A stretch of DNA of 52,354 bases, from the NCBI GenBank assembly GCA_014379625.1, contig JACMLJ010000015.1:1-52354 (forward strand), in the 5' to 3' direction. Below, in pieces: positions 34,624 to 46,000 of this stretch. Under the pieces are notes generated by a model. It was given only the letters and a program-made list of their open reading frames with translations, was not told where the DNA came from and made no database searches. Each line of letters opens with the position of its first letter. Positions within the stretch are counted from its first letter, which is position 1. Made by a program: the position numbers and the translations under genes. This DNA comes from Ferruginibacter sp. (GTDB lineage Bacteria > Bacteroidota > Bacteroidia > Chitinophagales > Chitinophagaceae).

Positions 34624-36120
34624 CTAGACGTTTTGATGACTTTTAATTTCTTTATAAGCTTCACCCATACAGTCAATAATATCTCCTGCCATCATTGCTT
34701 CCTGCGACATTTTTTCGGCCGCGATATCACCTGCCATTCCATGCAGGTAAACTCCCAGTAAACAAGCATCTTTTTGACCATAGCCCTGTGCCTGTAAGCC
34801 GGTAAGTATACCTGTTAGTACATCACCACTGCCTGCGGTTGCCATACCCGCGTTGCCGGAGGTATTAAAAAATGCATTACCGTCAGGGCATGCAATTAAA
34901 GTATGATGCCCCTTGAGAACGATATAGCATCCCAGGTCAATGGATTGTTGCAGGGCTATTTTCATTCTTTCAAAATCGCTGTCACATTTCCCAAATAACT
35001 TTTCAAACTCACCTGTATGCGGGGTCAGTATTGCCGGGTTTACTAAGCGTTGTTTAAGTATACCGGTATCGGATGAAAGCATTTGTAAAGCGGTGGCATC
35101 GATTACCAATGGTCCCGCGTACCCTGAAATGATATGGTACAAAAGCTCTTTATTGACCCCGGATAACTCTAACCCGGGGCCAATACCTACTGCTGATTTT
35201 TTTTGGGATATTCTTTCAAAATCATAGTCGGTGCTGGTGATTGCTTCCGGTAATGCGGTTTGTAAAATGGATTGTGTGGTATCTTCCGTAAACACGGTAA
35301 CCAGGCCGGCGCCACTCCGCAAACAGGCTTTTGAACAAAGTATGGCGGCTCCCATCATGTTCTTGCTGCCCGCATACAGTAACGCATGCCCGAAATTATA
35401 TTTGTGTGAAAACTGGTCCCTCGGTTTATATACCGGCCCGATTTCTTCAAGGTCGATCGTATGGAAGAGGGTAGGTGTTTCATCGTAAAAAAGCGGGTGA
35501 AGCATTATATCAAGTAAATACAGTTTGCCGGTATATTTATTATTTTCAGCTATTAAAAAAGACAATTTATTTAGCTGAAAGCTGAGTGTAATACTTGCCC
35601 GGATGACAGCATTCCCTTCAGAAATGGAATCTGCAAATAAGCCGGTGGGTATATCGATGCTGATAATTGTTTTACATGACTGGTTGATATAACCAACCAA
35701 TTTGGCCGGTAACCCCTGTAGCGGCCTGCTTAAGCCTGAACCTACCAGGGCATCAATTGCAATCGCACCTGACGGGATTACGGGGAAATCATTATTATTA
35801 ATAAACAAGACATGCGTTACCAGTGGCTCAATTCTACTAAGGTTTATGCTAAAATCCACACTTCTTTTTTCGCCTTCGAGGATATAAACACTTACAGTAT
35901 CGCCTGCCTGTATCAGCATCCTCCCTAATGCCAACCCATCACCTCCATTATTGCCTGTTCCGCAAAAGATAATATAGGTATTCTTATTTTTATATTTATT
36001 GGTGATCCAGGTGAAACACGCTGTCGCAGCTCTTTCCATCAAATTAATAGAACTGACCGGTTCATGTGCAATGGTATACGCATCCCATTGCCTTACCTGT
36101 GCGGCAGAAAATATTTTCAT
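34624..36120 (-). CDS. nnrD/nnrE: Bifunctional NAD(P)H-hydrate repair enzyme (epimerase and ADP-dependent dehydratase)
   Basis: Repairs hydrated NADH/NADPH (NAD(P)HX): the epimerase equilibrates the R/S forms and the dehydratase regenerates NAD(P)H with ADP or ATP. The 498-residue fusion has the epimerase domain first (about 1-215; YIIFCGTGNNGGDGLALGRML, IDALVGSGLSRPLQG, ISIDIPTGL) and the carbohydrate-kinase-like dehydratase domain second (about 230-490; GHALLYAGSKNMMGAAILCSKACLRSGAG, AVGIGPGL, TPHTGEFEKLFG, NAGMATAGSGDVLTGILTGL). All key motifs, including the catalytic Asp of AGSGDVLTG, are present. It is a single gene with no partner in the window. Confidence 0.95.
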   Translation of the reverse strand: MKIFSAAQVRQWDAYTIAHEPVSSINLMERAATACFTWITNKYKNKNTYIIFCGTGNNGGDGLALGRMLIQAGDTVSVYILEGEKRSVDFSINLSRIEPLVTHVLFINNNDFPVIPSGAIAIDALVGSGLSRPLQGLPAKLVGYINQSCKTIISIDIPTGLFADSISEGNAVIRASITLSFQLNKLSFLIAENNKYTGKLYLLDIMLHPLFYDETPTLFHTIDLEEIGPVYKPRDQFSHKYNFGHALLYAGSKNMMGAAILCSKACLRSGAGLVTVFTEDTTQSILQTALPEAITSTDYDFERISQKKSAVGIGPGLELSGVNKELLYHIISGYAGPLVIDATALQMLSSDTGILKQRLVNPAILTPHTGEFEKLFGKCDSDFERMKIALQQSIDLGCYIVLKGHHTLIACPDGNAFFNTSGNAGMATAGSGDVLTGILTGLQAQGYGQKDACLLGVYLHGMAGDIAAEKMSQEAMMAGDIIDCMGEAYKEIKSHQNV

Positions 36121-36348
36121 GCTTTAAATTTACAACAAAGGCCATATAAACCATGCTGAAATATTACAAAAGCAATTTGCCGGTCATTGTTAATAGTTGA
36201 AAGCTGATGGGGTGCAATTTAATGAGCAGTCAGCAATAGCATCAAACGATGATATTGGAAAGTTGGCATGCTACTGAAATTAACTATGGTTTAATACCGG
36301 TTGCCAAAAGTTGATTTCACAATCCTTATTTCAATTTCTCCCGTAATA

Positions 36349-36798
36349 TTAAAAAGTAAACCTTGCTGAAAATCCAACCCCGCTTGCTTCAAATCCTACA
36401 CTTTCAATAATATTGAGCTCCGGTTTCCAGTCAATTGAAATATTAAGTGGTATCTCAGGGAATTTGTAATCAACTCCAACAATGCCTGCGGCTCCAATAT
36501 AGGCGGTGCTGTTTCTATAGGCAGCATAGGCACCTGCCCCAGCAAACCATTGCAGGTGTTCAACGGATGTAACCGGGTGATGCCACTCGTACAATGCGCA
36601 AAAACCTATACCATTGTTTACACCCACAATCCCTTCAACAGCATGTTTCTCATCCAGGAAATGTTTTATAGTAAACCCGGGCGAAATCGCCGGGGAGTTT
36701 GGTCCCAGCCTGATACCAACTGCTGTTTTATATTCCTGTGCTTTTAAAGAGAATGAAAAAACAGTAATAATACTTACGAATAAAAGGGTCTTTTTCAT
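36349..36798 (-). CDS. Small outer-membrane beta-barrel-like protein
   Basis: A 149-residue exported protein. Signal peptide ends SLKAQ near 20. The mature part has alternating glycine/aromatic strands: EYKTAVGIRLG, FTIKHFLDEKHAVEGIVGV, GFCALYEWHHPV, LQWFAGAGAYAAY, and the closing GVGFSARFTF with terminal Phe, typical of small eight-strand outer-membrane barrels. Function unknown. It is a single gene; upstream it faces the giant gene across 495 bases. Confidence 0.78.
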   Translation of the reverse strand: MKKTLLFVSIITVFSFSLKAQEYKTAVGIRLGPNSPAISPGFTIKHFLDEKHAVEGIVGVNNGIGFCALYEWHHPVTSVEHLQWFAGAGAYAAYRNSTAYIGAAGIVGVDYKFPEIPLNISIDWKPELNIIESVGFEASGVGFSARFTF

Positions 36799-37293
36799 GA
36801 TGATTTTTTTTGAAAATTAATTGAATCAGGGGGAAACTAAAATAATGCCAACAGCCAGTGCTATTGATGTACAAAACGAATAAGTGTACCAATATGCTGT
36901 TAAGTATTTGCAAAAAAAAGCTCCGGCATTTATCGCAAATGATTTAATATCCTTGTGCCGGATGCACATTACACCGGTAAGGGTACCAACACCCGGAATT
37001 TTATTAATATCATAATGCAAAAAAATTAAAAACAGGCTTGAGTTTAATTAATTTATTCGGGTTCCGTTGTCGGAGGTAATCATTTATTGAATATTGTAAT
37101 TAGCCCCCAACCATTACAGTGAGTGTGCAGGATATTTTATACAAAAGGAAAGCACTATCCCATTTGCACAGTATAACCGCCACTTGCTACCCGATATTAA
37201 CCTTTCGCTAAATTTTGGTGAAAAAGCTTGCATACTTTCTTTTAGGGTTGTAGTTTACCCTTTCAAAAAATAATTCACTCCCAAAAAAATAAC
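36799..37293. other. 495-base intergenic region before the giant gene pair
   Basis: No convincing gene or RNA. A 64-codon minus-strand frame (36826-37020) ending in a hydrophobic segment was considered and rejected. Near 37218 there is TAAATTTTGG, one base off TAnnTTTG spacing, so no promoter is claimed for the giant gene. G+C is low here compared with the genes that follow. Confidence 0.5.
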
Positions 37294-40200
37294 ATGCCTG
37301 CCAATACTATTACCAGAATGCTGGCCAGCCTTACCGGTCAGTTAATTACCAACAACGAGGATGAAGAACGGGCACTCGAAAGTTTACAAACCGATATCGC
37401 CGCGGCGCTGATCAGCCAGGATCTTTCCGGCGTGAGCAACCAGCAATTTTTGTTTGAAAAAAGTGACCTGTTCGCTGCGGCTAACCTGGGAACAAGGCTC
37501 GAAAAGATTGAAAAAATTGTAGCAGATGCCCAAACTGCTGTAAATGATGAAGACAGGCAATTGATGCAGGTATTTGAGCGCACAGTTCCTATCCGCACTA
37601 CGCAGATTTCGGGCAGTGTAACCGCCGCTGCTGCAGGTAGCCGCGTTACCACCCTGGGCCCATTCATCGATAGCATTACGGGCAGGCCCAAATGGTTCGA
37701 TTTTATAAAAATAAAAGAGTTGATACCGTTGTTTGTGCAGGGACAGGCAGAGCCATGCATCCTCTTCAATGCCTCATTCAATGTACCCCGTATAAAAATT
37801 TTCAAAGCACCTAAACCTCAAGTTACCCGCAACTTTACCATCATCCCAGATACGGTGTGGATACTGGCTCGCTTGTTCGACCCTGCTGCACCGGCCGGGT
37901 ATTATGCGGGGCTTCGCGTAAAAAGCGGCACCCTTACCTTAAATGCCGACCCCCAGTTGATCGGAGATAAACTTACTATCAGCACAACCACTACGGCTAC
38001 CTGTAGTTTAACACTAGAACAGAACAATGCATTTGCCACTGACCCAACATCGCCTTATGGCATTGATGCACGCAATGCTCTCTATCAATTGCCCCAAAAT
38101 TTCCTGTTCACCTTTCAGAATACCAGCAAAAAAATATTAGAGATTGGCGCGGGCAACTGGCAGGTGTATGGACAAAAAAATAATTTTAAATATGGTGGAA
38201 ACCAGGTTTGTGTGTACAATCCGTTGATTGCCCGCTTAGCCATACCAATGATCTGTGAAGACCCGGCATTTGAAGTGAGCGACTGCCAGTCAAAATTTTG
38301 CACCATCAGCGGAAAAGCCAGGATTGATCAAAGCTGGTGGGGCATACCCGTGGCCAAAATAAATATCGCTGCTCCTACAGAAGCCGATGGCAACGGTGCA
38401 TGGGTGGCCTTTTGCGGAGCGGGCCTTTTTGCCAATTGGGTAAACCTGCAAAATAACCGCCTCGCCCTGCCCAGTCCGGTTATCCTTGGTGAGCCCGGCC
38501 GTATCGCCATTACCGAATTGAAAGGCAATGCAAGCGGGGCTCAGCAGGATTTTAATTTGTGGCGGGATGAACTAAACCCCTATGGCAGCGCCATGCAATT
38601 AAGCTTTGGCAGCGCCATGATTTTTCTTTTTAACACATTAGCCAAGGGGGATGAAATGATTGCAGGTATGTGCAACGCCGATGTGCAAACAGACCGGCCG
38701 GTAAAAGTGGATGGCAATGCAGTTGCAGTAAAATCCAAAAGCAGCCTTGTGCTGATGACGGTAAATAAGCTAAAAAAATCACTGCACCTGGTGGATGAAA
38801 ACATGCTGTGGGACAATAAATTACCCGCCGATAAAATACCCAAAGTGAGGCCTTATGCCCTTGCTATGCACAACGCTTTGTTTACGGTAACGCCACCCAA
38901 TGGCCTGATAATATTTGCTGAAATAAACGACGATTTTAAAGCGCTTAAGTCGGGTAAAATGTATTTGCATTTTGCACTTTTTAGCTACCTGCCCACCCTT
39001 CCTGATCCCTATGCAGCCAACCTGGGTGTACTTGAAAGCCAGTTCATTGGTACCCGTAAATTTGATGCTACCGGAAAAGTTATAGCAGGTAAACGGGATA
39101 GCAAGGTTTCAGCATGGCTCATTGGACTGGTACAGTGGGAACCTGGCGCAGGAGACGAGGAAAAGGTAGAAGTAAGTTTTCACTTTGCACCACTGCAAAC
39201 ACCCTTACAAATCGAAAAAGACAATACCAGCCCCAATAATCCATTTGGCATCGTTCAGGGCGATAACGCCTTTTTGCCCGCTATTGCGGATGCAGCAAAA
39301 ACCCAGGTGGGAACCAGTGATTTAAACTTTGGCAACCTGCCTTCGTTTGCAACCAGCAGGGTTAGCTGGGAAAGGCTTCGCATGGATGATTTTGCACTGC
39401 TCGATGTGAGCAGTAAAGCCAACCAGATGGGGATTGCTTTTTCTTACACTAACAATTTGCTTCAAAAAGCAGTAGCACAAAAATATGATATCAATATAAA
39501 AGACGAAGTTGAAGTAGTGGTTTTTCCCATACAAATGAGGGGGCTGGATGTTGTTACACCGGGCAAAAATGCACAGGCTTTTACTGTACCGCAAATAAGC
39601 TGGGAACCTGTGTTGAATACCACTGCACCACAATGTCTACCGGGCGCTATGATACCCGATCCCGCTAATCCCGACAAAACTATTCCCGCCAGCCCACCAT
39701 TTGATCCTCCCATTGGATGGAACTATTACCAGAACGACGGCTTACCGACACGCATTGGGAACCTGGGTAAAAAAGAAGTTGCTTTGGCACCCATACCAAT
39801 GGCGAAATACCTTGTGCATGCCTACCGCAAAAAGGAAGATGGAAAAACCTACGCCATGTTCAACCTGCCATTTGGCATGCTGGCCATTAGCTTTTTAAGC
39901 AGTAATAAAGGCGATGCCGAAAAAGAAAATATTGACGATATCATGCCCGTGTTTGAGGCTGAGGTGCTGGGCGGGTTGCAGTTGGAACTGACAGGAGGCC
40001 TCAGTGTCAATCCGGGTGATGGCCGCCTGTTTGAAGGCTTTACTTTTCAATTGCATAATATCAATGATGCAGCCGGTGTTGGTGCACAATACAGCACCCT
40101 TGCCCACAGTCCTGATATTATTTTCGGCGGTGAGTTTTCCGACACTTTGAATATGCCGCCAGGCCGACCCGCAGTTCCGTTGGAACGTATTGATATCAGT

Positions 40201-42651
40201 GGTTATGGCGCCAGTGCCTTCAGTAACTGGGAAAATAAAGATGCACTATTTGCCCAAACCAGCCAGGCATTTTTTAACGTGGCGGTTGGCAGAACAAGCC
40301 GCGAAGTGATACAGGTAAAAAGCATGGTGTATCCCTGGGGAATACGGGTGGTGCGTACCATCACTTTGTTTCGTATGGGCAATGGCTATGTAGCCAGGGT
40401 AGATAGTGGCTGGCAGGCCCAAAGTGATGGCCTGTTCGATTTTCGCTACCCCGTAACCGATCATCTTACCAAAAAGAAGGTAACCAAACTTCATCCAAAT
40501 CCCTTCAATTTTCACCCTGGGCTGATCCGGGGTCTTCGTAACATCCGAAATATCCGGGAAGTAACCAAGGCATATTCCACCACTACCAAACTGGTGTATT
40601 TGTGGAAAGAAGGCGTGGGTGGCTTTCCACTGGCCGATGAACCGGAGAAAACCAAAATTGCCATTTTACAAGGCATCAGTTTTGATTGCGATGTGGAAAT
40701 GGTTAATGTGGTAGAAGGTGGAAACGATAATCTAGTTTCAAGTAAAGGCGTAACAGGTTATGTACAATTGGCGCCACCTGCCGCGCCATTGGATGCCACC
40801 GCATTTAAAGGCCTGATGGGCTACGAAAAAAATACAATCGGGGGGCCTGTAAATTGCACCATAAAAATCGCCGGCACCAACCAGCGCATGCGCCTCGATC
40901 GCTTTGATGTAAATACTTCGGTAGACGCAGGTGGTAAACCGGCATTTGCAGGAGCTGTCCGCGGAGCGGTAGTATTACCGAAAGATGGTAGCTGGACAAT
41001 GGTGCAGCACAGCCGGGGCAGTGGTGAAATTACGCCCATGCCTGATAAACTGAGTGTGCCACTGATTTGCGAAGGATTGATCAATCTAAACAGTAACAGC
41101 TTTCCCAATATTGCCAATACGCTGCAGCGTATTGCATTTCCAAACGATTTGCTGAAAGCCACGGATAATACCACCATCAACTTTGGTTTTCTGCAAAATA
41201 TGAACACGCAGAAAGTACTTTTTTTAACACCGGCATTTAAAAACGGGGTACAATCCCTCATGAGTAAAACACCTCCGTTGCTGGCAGATTCTTATCGTTT
41301 GATGAACACCAATGGAATATTTCCCAATGTAGGCAATGGTGAAAACACCTTTGGTACGGCGATTCAATTATTAAAGGGAATTGATGGGGCCGGTAATGCG
41401 GTGGAAGCTTTTTCTAAACCGGGCATTGCCGATAATCTCGGTAACCAATTGTATGAAGTGCTGGAACTGAAAGCCAAAGAAGAAGCAGGCAAACTGCTCG
41501 ACCAGGGTTACAAACTCATGAAAGCCAAAGGCAACGAATTACTGGACAAGGCTTTAAAATTTGATTTGCCCACTTTTGAATACCCGCTGGTTAACCTGGA
41601 AGATGTACTAAAAATTTATGTTGAATACAAGGCAAAAAGCAATCCCAAAAAAGCGCCGAAAGATTATGTAGGCAAATTCGATTTTGATGTGGATTCCTTT
41701 GCCGGCGATATGGCCGATACCTGGAAGGGGCGCATGAATAACCTGGCAATGGTGGTGGATTTAGGTCCGTTGAAAAGGCTCATGACCATCAAGGGAAATT
41801 TCAATTCGCAAAAAGGAAAGGAAACCGATTTTGGCAGCAAGCCTGATGGCGATGCCAGCGGGTTAAACCTACCCACACCCGAAATTGAATTCAGCGACGC
41901 GGTGGAAGCGGTCATCAAAATACTGGAAATATTGCAGGCGCTTAGTACCGGAAAATATGGAGAGGCGTTAAAAAAAGGGCTGAAGATCGCCATGAGCAAC
42001 AGTGCCAATATCTGGGAGTACAAGTTTGAAGCCACCAAGGAAATTGCAATGGTGCGTTTTCCGCCCGAAGCAAATTTATATGAAGCGCCCACTACACCGC
42101 TAAAACTGGAAGCGAGTATGAGCCTGGGCGTGTTCTTCAACGCAGCGCTTAAAGTAACCACCGACCCTAGCCAGTTGTTACCTACTGCCGGCGCCTTTTT
42201 TAAATTTCATGGCGGACTGCAGGTAATGTGTGTAAGCCTTGCTGCCGGTACAGTATACGCGGTAGGCAGCGCAGATCTCACCCTGCGTGCTGATACCAGT
42301 CCGCTGATTTCGCTCACCATGAAGTTTGGTTTTGGCGCGCAGATCACAGTTGGCCTGGCGGTTGTAGGAAACGTAAGTGTACTGTTTATGGTAGGGGTGG
42401 AAATATATGTGGATAGCAGCAGCACGGTGATTGTAACCGCCTTCATGCTCTTCCGCGGCCATGCAGAATTATTGGCCGGCCTTGTATCCATCACTATCAC
42501 CATCGAGGCCCGGGGAAGCATTGAAAAGCCCGGTGATGGCGCTCCCTGCACTTGCAAAGCCCAGGTAACTTTCGCAATTGACATCAGCATCTTCTTAGTC
42601 ATTAACTTAAACTTTAGCGAAAGCTGGGAAGAGTCGAGGCAGATAGCTTAG
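37294..42651 (+). CDS. Giant protein of unknown function, 1785 residues (giant pair, first gene)
   Basis: I do not recognise a family. There is no signal peptide, lipobox, membrane anchor or T9SS tail, so the protein is probably cytoplasmic or exported by a dedicated route. Residues 1-105 are helical and charged (EERALESLQTDIAAALISQ, LEKIEKIVADAQTAVNDEDRQLMQVFERT). From about 110 to 1370 it is beta-rich and Pro/Asn-rich. A helical segment (about 1383-1430, YEVLELKAKEEAGKLLDQG, KAKGNELLDKALKFDLP) follows. The last 175 residues alternate hydrophobic and Gly-rich strands (MSLGVFFNAALKV, FKFHGGLQVMCVSLAAG, MKFGFGAQITVGLAVVG, FMLFRGHAELLAGL), like a beta-sheet stack, and end CTCKAQVTFAI...ESWEESRQIA. 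A second giant gene follows on the same strand after 376 bases. Nothing supports an enzymatic role. Confidence 0.85.
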   Translation: MPANTITRMLASLTGQLITNNEDEERALESLQTDIAAALISQDLSGVSNQQFLFEKSDLFAAANLGTRLEKIEKIVADAQTAVNDEDRQLMQVFERTVPIRTTQISGSVTAAAAGSRVTTLGPFIDSITGRPKWFDFIKIKELIPLFVQGQAEPCILFNASFNVPRIKIFKAPKPQVTRNFTIIPDTVWILARLFDPAAPAGYYAGLRVKSGTLTLNADPQLIGDKLTISTTTTATCSLTLEQNNAFATDPTSPYGIDARNALYQLPQNFLFTFQNTSKKILEIGAGNWQVYGQKNNFKYGGNQVCVYNPLIARLAIPMICEDPAFEVSDCQSKFCTISGKARIDQSWWGIPVAKINIAAPTEADGNGAWVAFCGAGLFANWVNLQNNRLALPSPVILGEPGRIAITELKGNASGAQQDFNLWRDELNPYGSAMQLSFGSAMIFLFNTLAKGDEMIAGMCNADVQTDRPVKVDGNAVAVKSKSSLVLMTVNKLKKSLHLVDENMLWDNKLPADKIPKVRPYALAMHNALFTVTPPNGLIIFAEINDDFKALKSGKMYLHFALFSYLPTLPDPYAANLGVLESQFIGTRKFDATGKVIAGKRDSKVSAWLIGLVQWEPGAGDEEKVEVSFHFAPLQTPLQIEKDNTSPNNPFGIVQGDNAFLPAIADAAKTQVGTSDLNFGNLPSFATSRVSWERLRMDDFALLDVSSKANQMGIAFSYTNNLLQKAVAQKYDINIKDEVEVVVFPIQMRGLDVVTPGKNAQAFTVPQISWEPVLNTTAPQCLPGAMIPDPANPDKTIPASPPFDPPIGWNYYQNDGLPTRIGNLGKKEVALAPIPMAKYLVHAYRKKEDGKTYAMFNLPFGMLAISFLSSNKGDAEKENIDDIMPVFEAEVLGGLQLELTGGLSVNPGDGRLFEGFTFQLHNINDAAGVGAQYSTLAHSPDIIFGGEFSDTLNMPPGRPAVPLERIDISGYGASAFSNWENKDALFAQTSQAFFNVAVGRTSREVIQVKSMVYPWGIRVVRTITLFRMGNGYVARVDSGWQAQSDGLFDFRYPVTDHLTKKKVTKLHPNPFNFHPGLIRGLRNIRNIREVTKAYSTTTKLVYLWKEGVGGFPLADEPEKTKIAILQGISFDCDVEMVNVVEGGNDNLVSSKGVTGYVQLAPPAAPLDATAFKGLMGYEKNTIGGPVNCTIKIAGTNQRMRLDRFDVNTSVDAGGKPAFAGAVRGAVVLPKDGSWTMVQHSRGSGEITPMPDKLSVPLICEGLINLNSNSFPNIANTLQRIAFPNDLLKATDNTTINFGFLQNMNTQKVLFLTPAFKNGVQSLMSKTPPLLADSYRLMNTNGIFPNVGNGENTFGTAIQLLKGIDGAGNAVEAFSKPGIADNLGNQLYEVLELKAKEEAGKLLDQGYKLMKAKGNELLDKALKFDLPTFEYPLVNLEDVLKIYVEYKAKSNPKKAPKDYVGKFDFDVDSFAGDMADTWKGRMNNLAMVVDLGPLKRLMTIKGNFNSQKGKETDFGSKPDGDASGLNLPTPEIEFSDAVEAVIKILEILQALSTGKYGEALKKGLKIAMSNSANIWEYKFEATKEIAMVRFPPEANLYEAPTTPLKLEASMSLGVFFNAALKVTTDPSQLLPTAGAFFKFHGGLQVMCVSLAAGTVYAVGSADLTLRADTSPLISLTMKFGFGAQITVGLAVVGNVSVLFMVGVEIYVDSSSTVIVTAFMLFRGHAELLAGLVSITITIEARGSIEKPGDGAPCTCKAQVTFAIDISIFLVINLNFSESWEESRQIA

Positions 42652-42656
42652 GTAGT

Positions 42657-42761
42657 GAATTAAGAATTAAGAATTAAAAATTAAGAATTAAGAATTAAAA
42701 ATTAAGAATTAAGAATTAAGAATTAAAAATTAAGAATTAAAAATTAAGAATTAAAAATTAA
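42657..42761. repeat. Heptanucleotide array (G/A)AATTAA, 15 units
   Basis: Fifteen consecutive 7-base units GAATTAA or AAATTAA with no interruption, starting six bases after the stop codon of the first giant gene. The variation is confined to the first base of the unit. Confidence 0.9.
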
Positions 42762-42870
42762 AAATGGCTGGTTAAGATTTTATTGTTGACCGGCATTATG
42801 CCAATGGTCAGCATTGTTGTGTCACTCCTTTGTACTGCATACCATTGTGGAACTTTTTGAGAACGAAGTA

Positions 42871-43024
42871 ACAACGACCAACCAACAACGATCAACAACC
42901 AACGACCAACAACCAACAACCAACGATCAACAAACAACGATCAACAAACAACAAACAACCATCAACCATCAACGATCAACGATCAACCATCAACCATCAA
43001 CAACCAATCAACAACAACCAAATA
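42871..43024. repeat. Degenerate heptanucleotide array NCAACNA, 22 units
   Basis: Twenty-two consecutive 7-base units based on NCAACNA (for example ACAACGA, TCAACAA, CCAACGA, TCAACCA), ending three bases before the ATG of the second giant gene. One unit reads CCAATCA and the last CCAAATA. A 75-codon frame runs through it because the repeat lacks stop codons; it is not a gene. The spacer 42762-42870 between the two arrays shows nothing else. Confidence 0.88.
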
Positions 43025-43027
43025 ACC

Positions 43028-46000
43028 ATGGCACTCGATAAATCCCGTTTTACTTTACTCGCCTTTCCGCAAAGTGTAGATGCTGCAGGTAAGCTATCTG
43101 TTAACCTGGTATTCCTTCCCCGCAACATCAGCCCCTTAGATGATGTGCTGCTTGGCGGCGGCGGCACGGCCCCCGCCTTTGCCGGTGTTCAGCCACAGTT
43201 TACCATTAAGGTAGTAAATAATCCCAACGAATTTCCGGGTAAAATACCTGCAGTGCCCAATGAAGTTGCCCGACCCATGGATCCGTTTGTGTATAGCCTG
43301 CAGATCGCGGAGATATACAAAAAACTGAAAGATGCAAAGCAGGAAGATGGCATTACACCCAAATATTTCGACATTGACGAAAGCCGCAGCGCCGACCGGC
43401 CAAGCGGACTCACCCATACCGCCGCGAATGCAATGCCCAAAAAACTGGCGCTTAGAAAATACCTGCCGTTGAGCTACAGGCATTCGTTTAATTTTACCGC
43501 CCCGCGTATACCCAATGCCGTTACAGACGACAGTTACCATTGCGCGGTAAGGGACGAAAAGCCGGATCCTGCATTTAAGGCCAGCGATGGCAAAGTAAGC
43601 TGGGGTAAAGTATACGCCCACCTGATGCGTCAGCCCCAACTGGCAAAGGCAGCCGGACTTATTTATAGTACGGCAGTACAATTAGATCCGGGCGACCTGG
43701 AGCAGGGTGGCTGGATATATGCCGATATTTTAGCTGGAGATTACAGTGCTGAGCAAGCCGCTTCCGAACCATTGGGCAATGATGCTTTTATAAAAAAATA
43801 TGCCGCCAAAATTCCCCCGTTAAAAGCTGGTGAGCCACGCACGTTATTTGGTGCAGTAATGTTCCCGGTAATGAAAACCGGGCAGAATCCCGAGGGGATT
43901 TTCGATGAGCTGTTCATTGAAGCGGCCCGTTATTCCGATGGGTTTGCCGGGCTGGTTCACAGCTTTCAGCCTAAAAGTCACAACCTGTTAAATGAAAATG
44001 CGGACGGCTTCCACCCACAAAAAGAAATGGGTATACGCCTGGGTTGGGACGATGAGCAACTACTGGTATGGTACCTGCGGCAAATGGCTGTGGATGATAC
44101 CCTGGGTACCAAACGCCTGGATGCACCATTGGGCGTAACCGGCTACAATATTGATGTGCGGCCGTTTGGCGAACCTGCCTGGGAAAGTCTTACCGGGGTT
44201 ACCAGTAATGGAGAAATGATGCTCGAAGATATTAACACGGGCAGCTACACAGGCGAATTACCTTACCAGGTTTACCCAACCAAACTGGCCGGCAATTACT
44301 GGCTCCCCATGTATTTTGCCAACTGGAACGATCAGTGCATGGTATTGCCGGATAAAAGAGCCGCTGATATTTATGCCAACAGCGGCGAAAAAAATCTCCC
44401 CGCAAGTTTGAGCGACGCCTACCTGGCGCCCGCCTATGCTACTAAACTAAAGTATGGCAACCAATACGAATTTCGCATACGCATGCGTGATATGAGCGGT
44501 GGCGGTCCGGCTTCTAATACGGAACCCGAAAAAGCAATACCCGGGCTTATATCCAAAACACATTTTAAAAGATATGTCGCTCCCCATGCATTGCTGCTGC
44601 GGCATGGTAATGACGAACTGAAACCCAACACCGATGATGCCAACTTTACGGTAAACACCCTTAAGATCCAGCGCCCCTTGCTTGGTTACCCCGCGGTGTT
44701 GTACACAGGCCGTTACAGTGAGGCAGATGCCCTTACCCGCCTGCAACAAAACAGGGATGATAACTTTGCCAGGCAGGCGGCTAATTTACCCATTGATGGT
44801 TTCGGCATTGCAGACATGGATGTAGTAAAAGTACAGGTGAAAGTAGAAGTGGAAACCCTTAAGATGGACAACCTGGCCAGCGATGACGGCCGTGAACATT
44901 TTATAACGCTCTATACTACCTACCGGGTTTTTGACAGCAATAACCCCGATGAACTGCTGGAAATACCCATTACCTGGAAAGATATGCCCATACTGAATTT
45001 GGGCGATACCACCGAACCCTTCGATAATGTAACCGACAACGACACGATCGCGCAAACAGCCGGTACCATTTTGCTGCCAACGGCAAGGGATATACGCATT
45101 ACCCTGCGTGCTGCCTGCGAAGGCACCGCCGATTACTGGGGTAATTTCAGCGATACCGATCCTGCTCTTGACGCCCGCCTGGGGAAAATAAATGTGCTGT
45201 CGCTTCGTAAAGAATCTGAGGTGGAAACCGGCCTGTTTACCGGCACCGAAGACCCGCAATTTATACAGGGAATTTACCTGCAACCTGATCCCCTGCGACC
45301 CAAACTAAATCCCCTTTTCTTTAAAACACTCAACGGCAATACCACCGCTGAATTGATACCCGATATTGTACAGCGGCTTTCAAAGCAACTGGATGTGGAA
45401 GGCAAAGAACTTACTTTAACTGCTCCGTTGGGTGAAAGGATTGTTTTCTGGTGCAGCAACCTGGTCCGCCATACCATGGCACCAGATAGCAGCAGCATTA
45501 CTTTTAGCGGATCAAACGAACTCAGCGGCCACTGGCTGGTATGCACTACCATTTTTATAAACCGGGACTGGACATGGGACAGTTTGGATAGTTTGAGCTT
45601 TGTACTGGACCGCCAGCGTAAACAGGGCAGGGAAGCAGGGGATATTGCGGATAAAGCCTGGCAAACCCTAGGCAGCCTCGATCTGCAGCGTATCGCCAGT
45701 TTCCAGGCTATTCAGAAGGGAAAAGATGGTAAGATACACCGTGAATACACTAAAATAATTTTGATAGATGTGGTGGATGGTAAACCGCCTGTTGGCCAGT
45801 TGCCTGATACCAGCCAGGTTAAATACCGGATCACCCCCCAATTTAAAAAAGATCAAAACCCCGATGCCGGTTTGCCGGAAGAAACACCGGTGCTTACCAT
45901 TCCGGCTACGGCAAACCCAACGCAAATGCCTCAACTGGTAGGTGCGGGAATAGCATTAAGTCCATACCTGCGCAACAAACAGTACAGCAGCACCGAAGCC

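Noticed and set aside
36826..37020. 64-codon minus-strand frame with a hydrophobic end
   Set aside because: No recognisable start context, promoter or family; the hydrophobic run is short and it lies in low-complexity spacer. It could still be a small membrane protein.
37210..37230. Promoter before the first giant gene (TAAATTTTGG)
   Set aside because: The spacing inside the -7 motif is one base too long and no -33 TTG is at the right distance.
42657..43024. Possible CRISPR array
   Set aside because: Units are 7 bases with no spacers; there is no cas gene.
42814..43041. 75-codon frame through the NCAACNA array
   Set aside because: The frame is open only because the repeat lacks stop codons; the product is Thr/Asn/Gln low-complexity and overlaps the next start codon.
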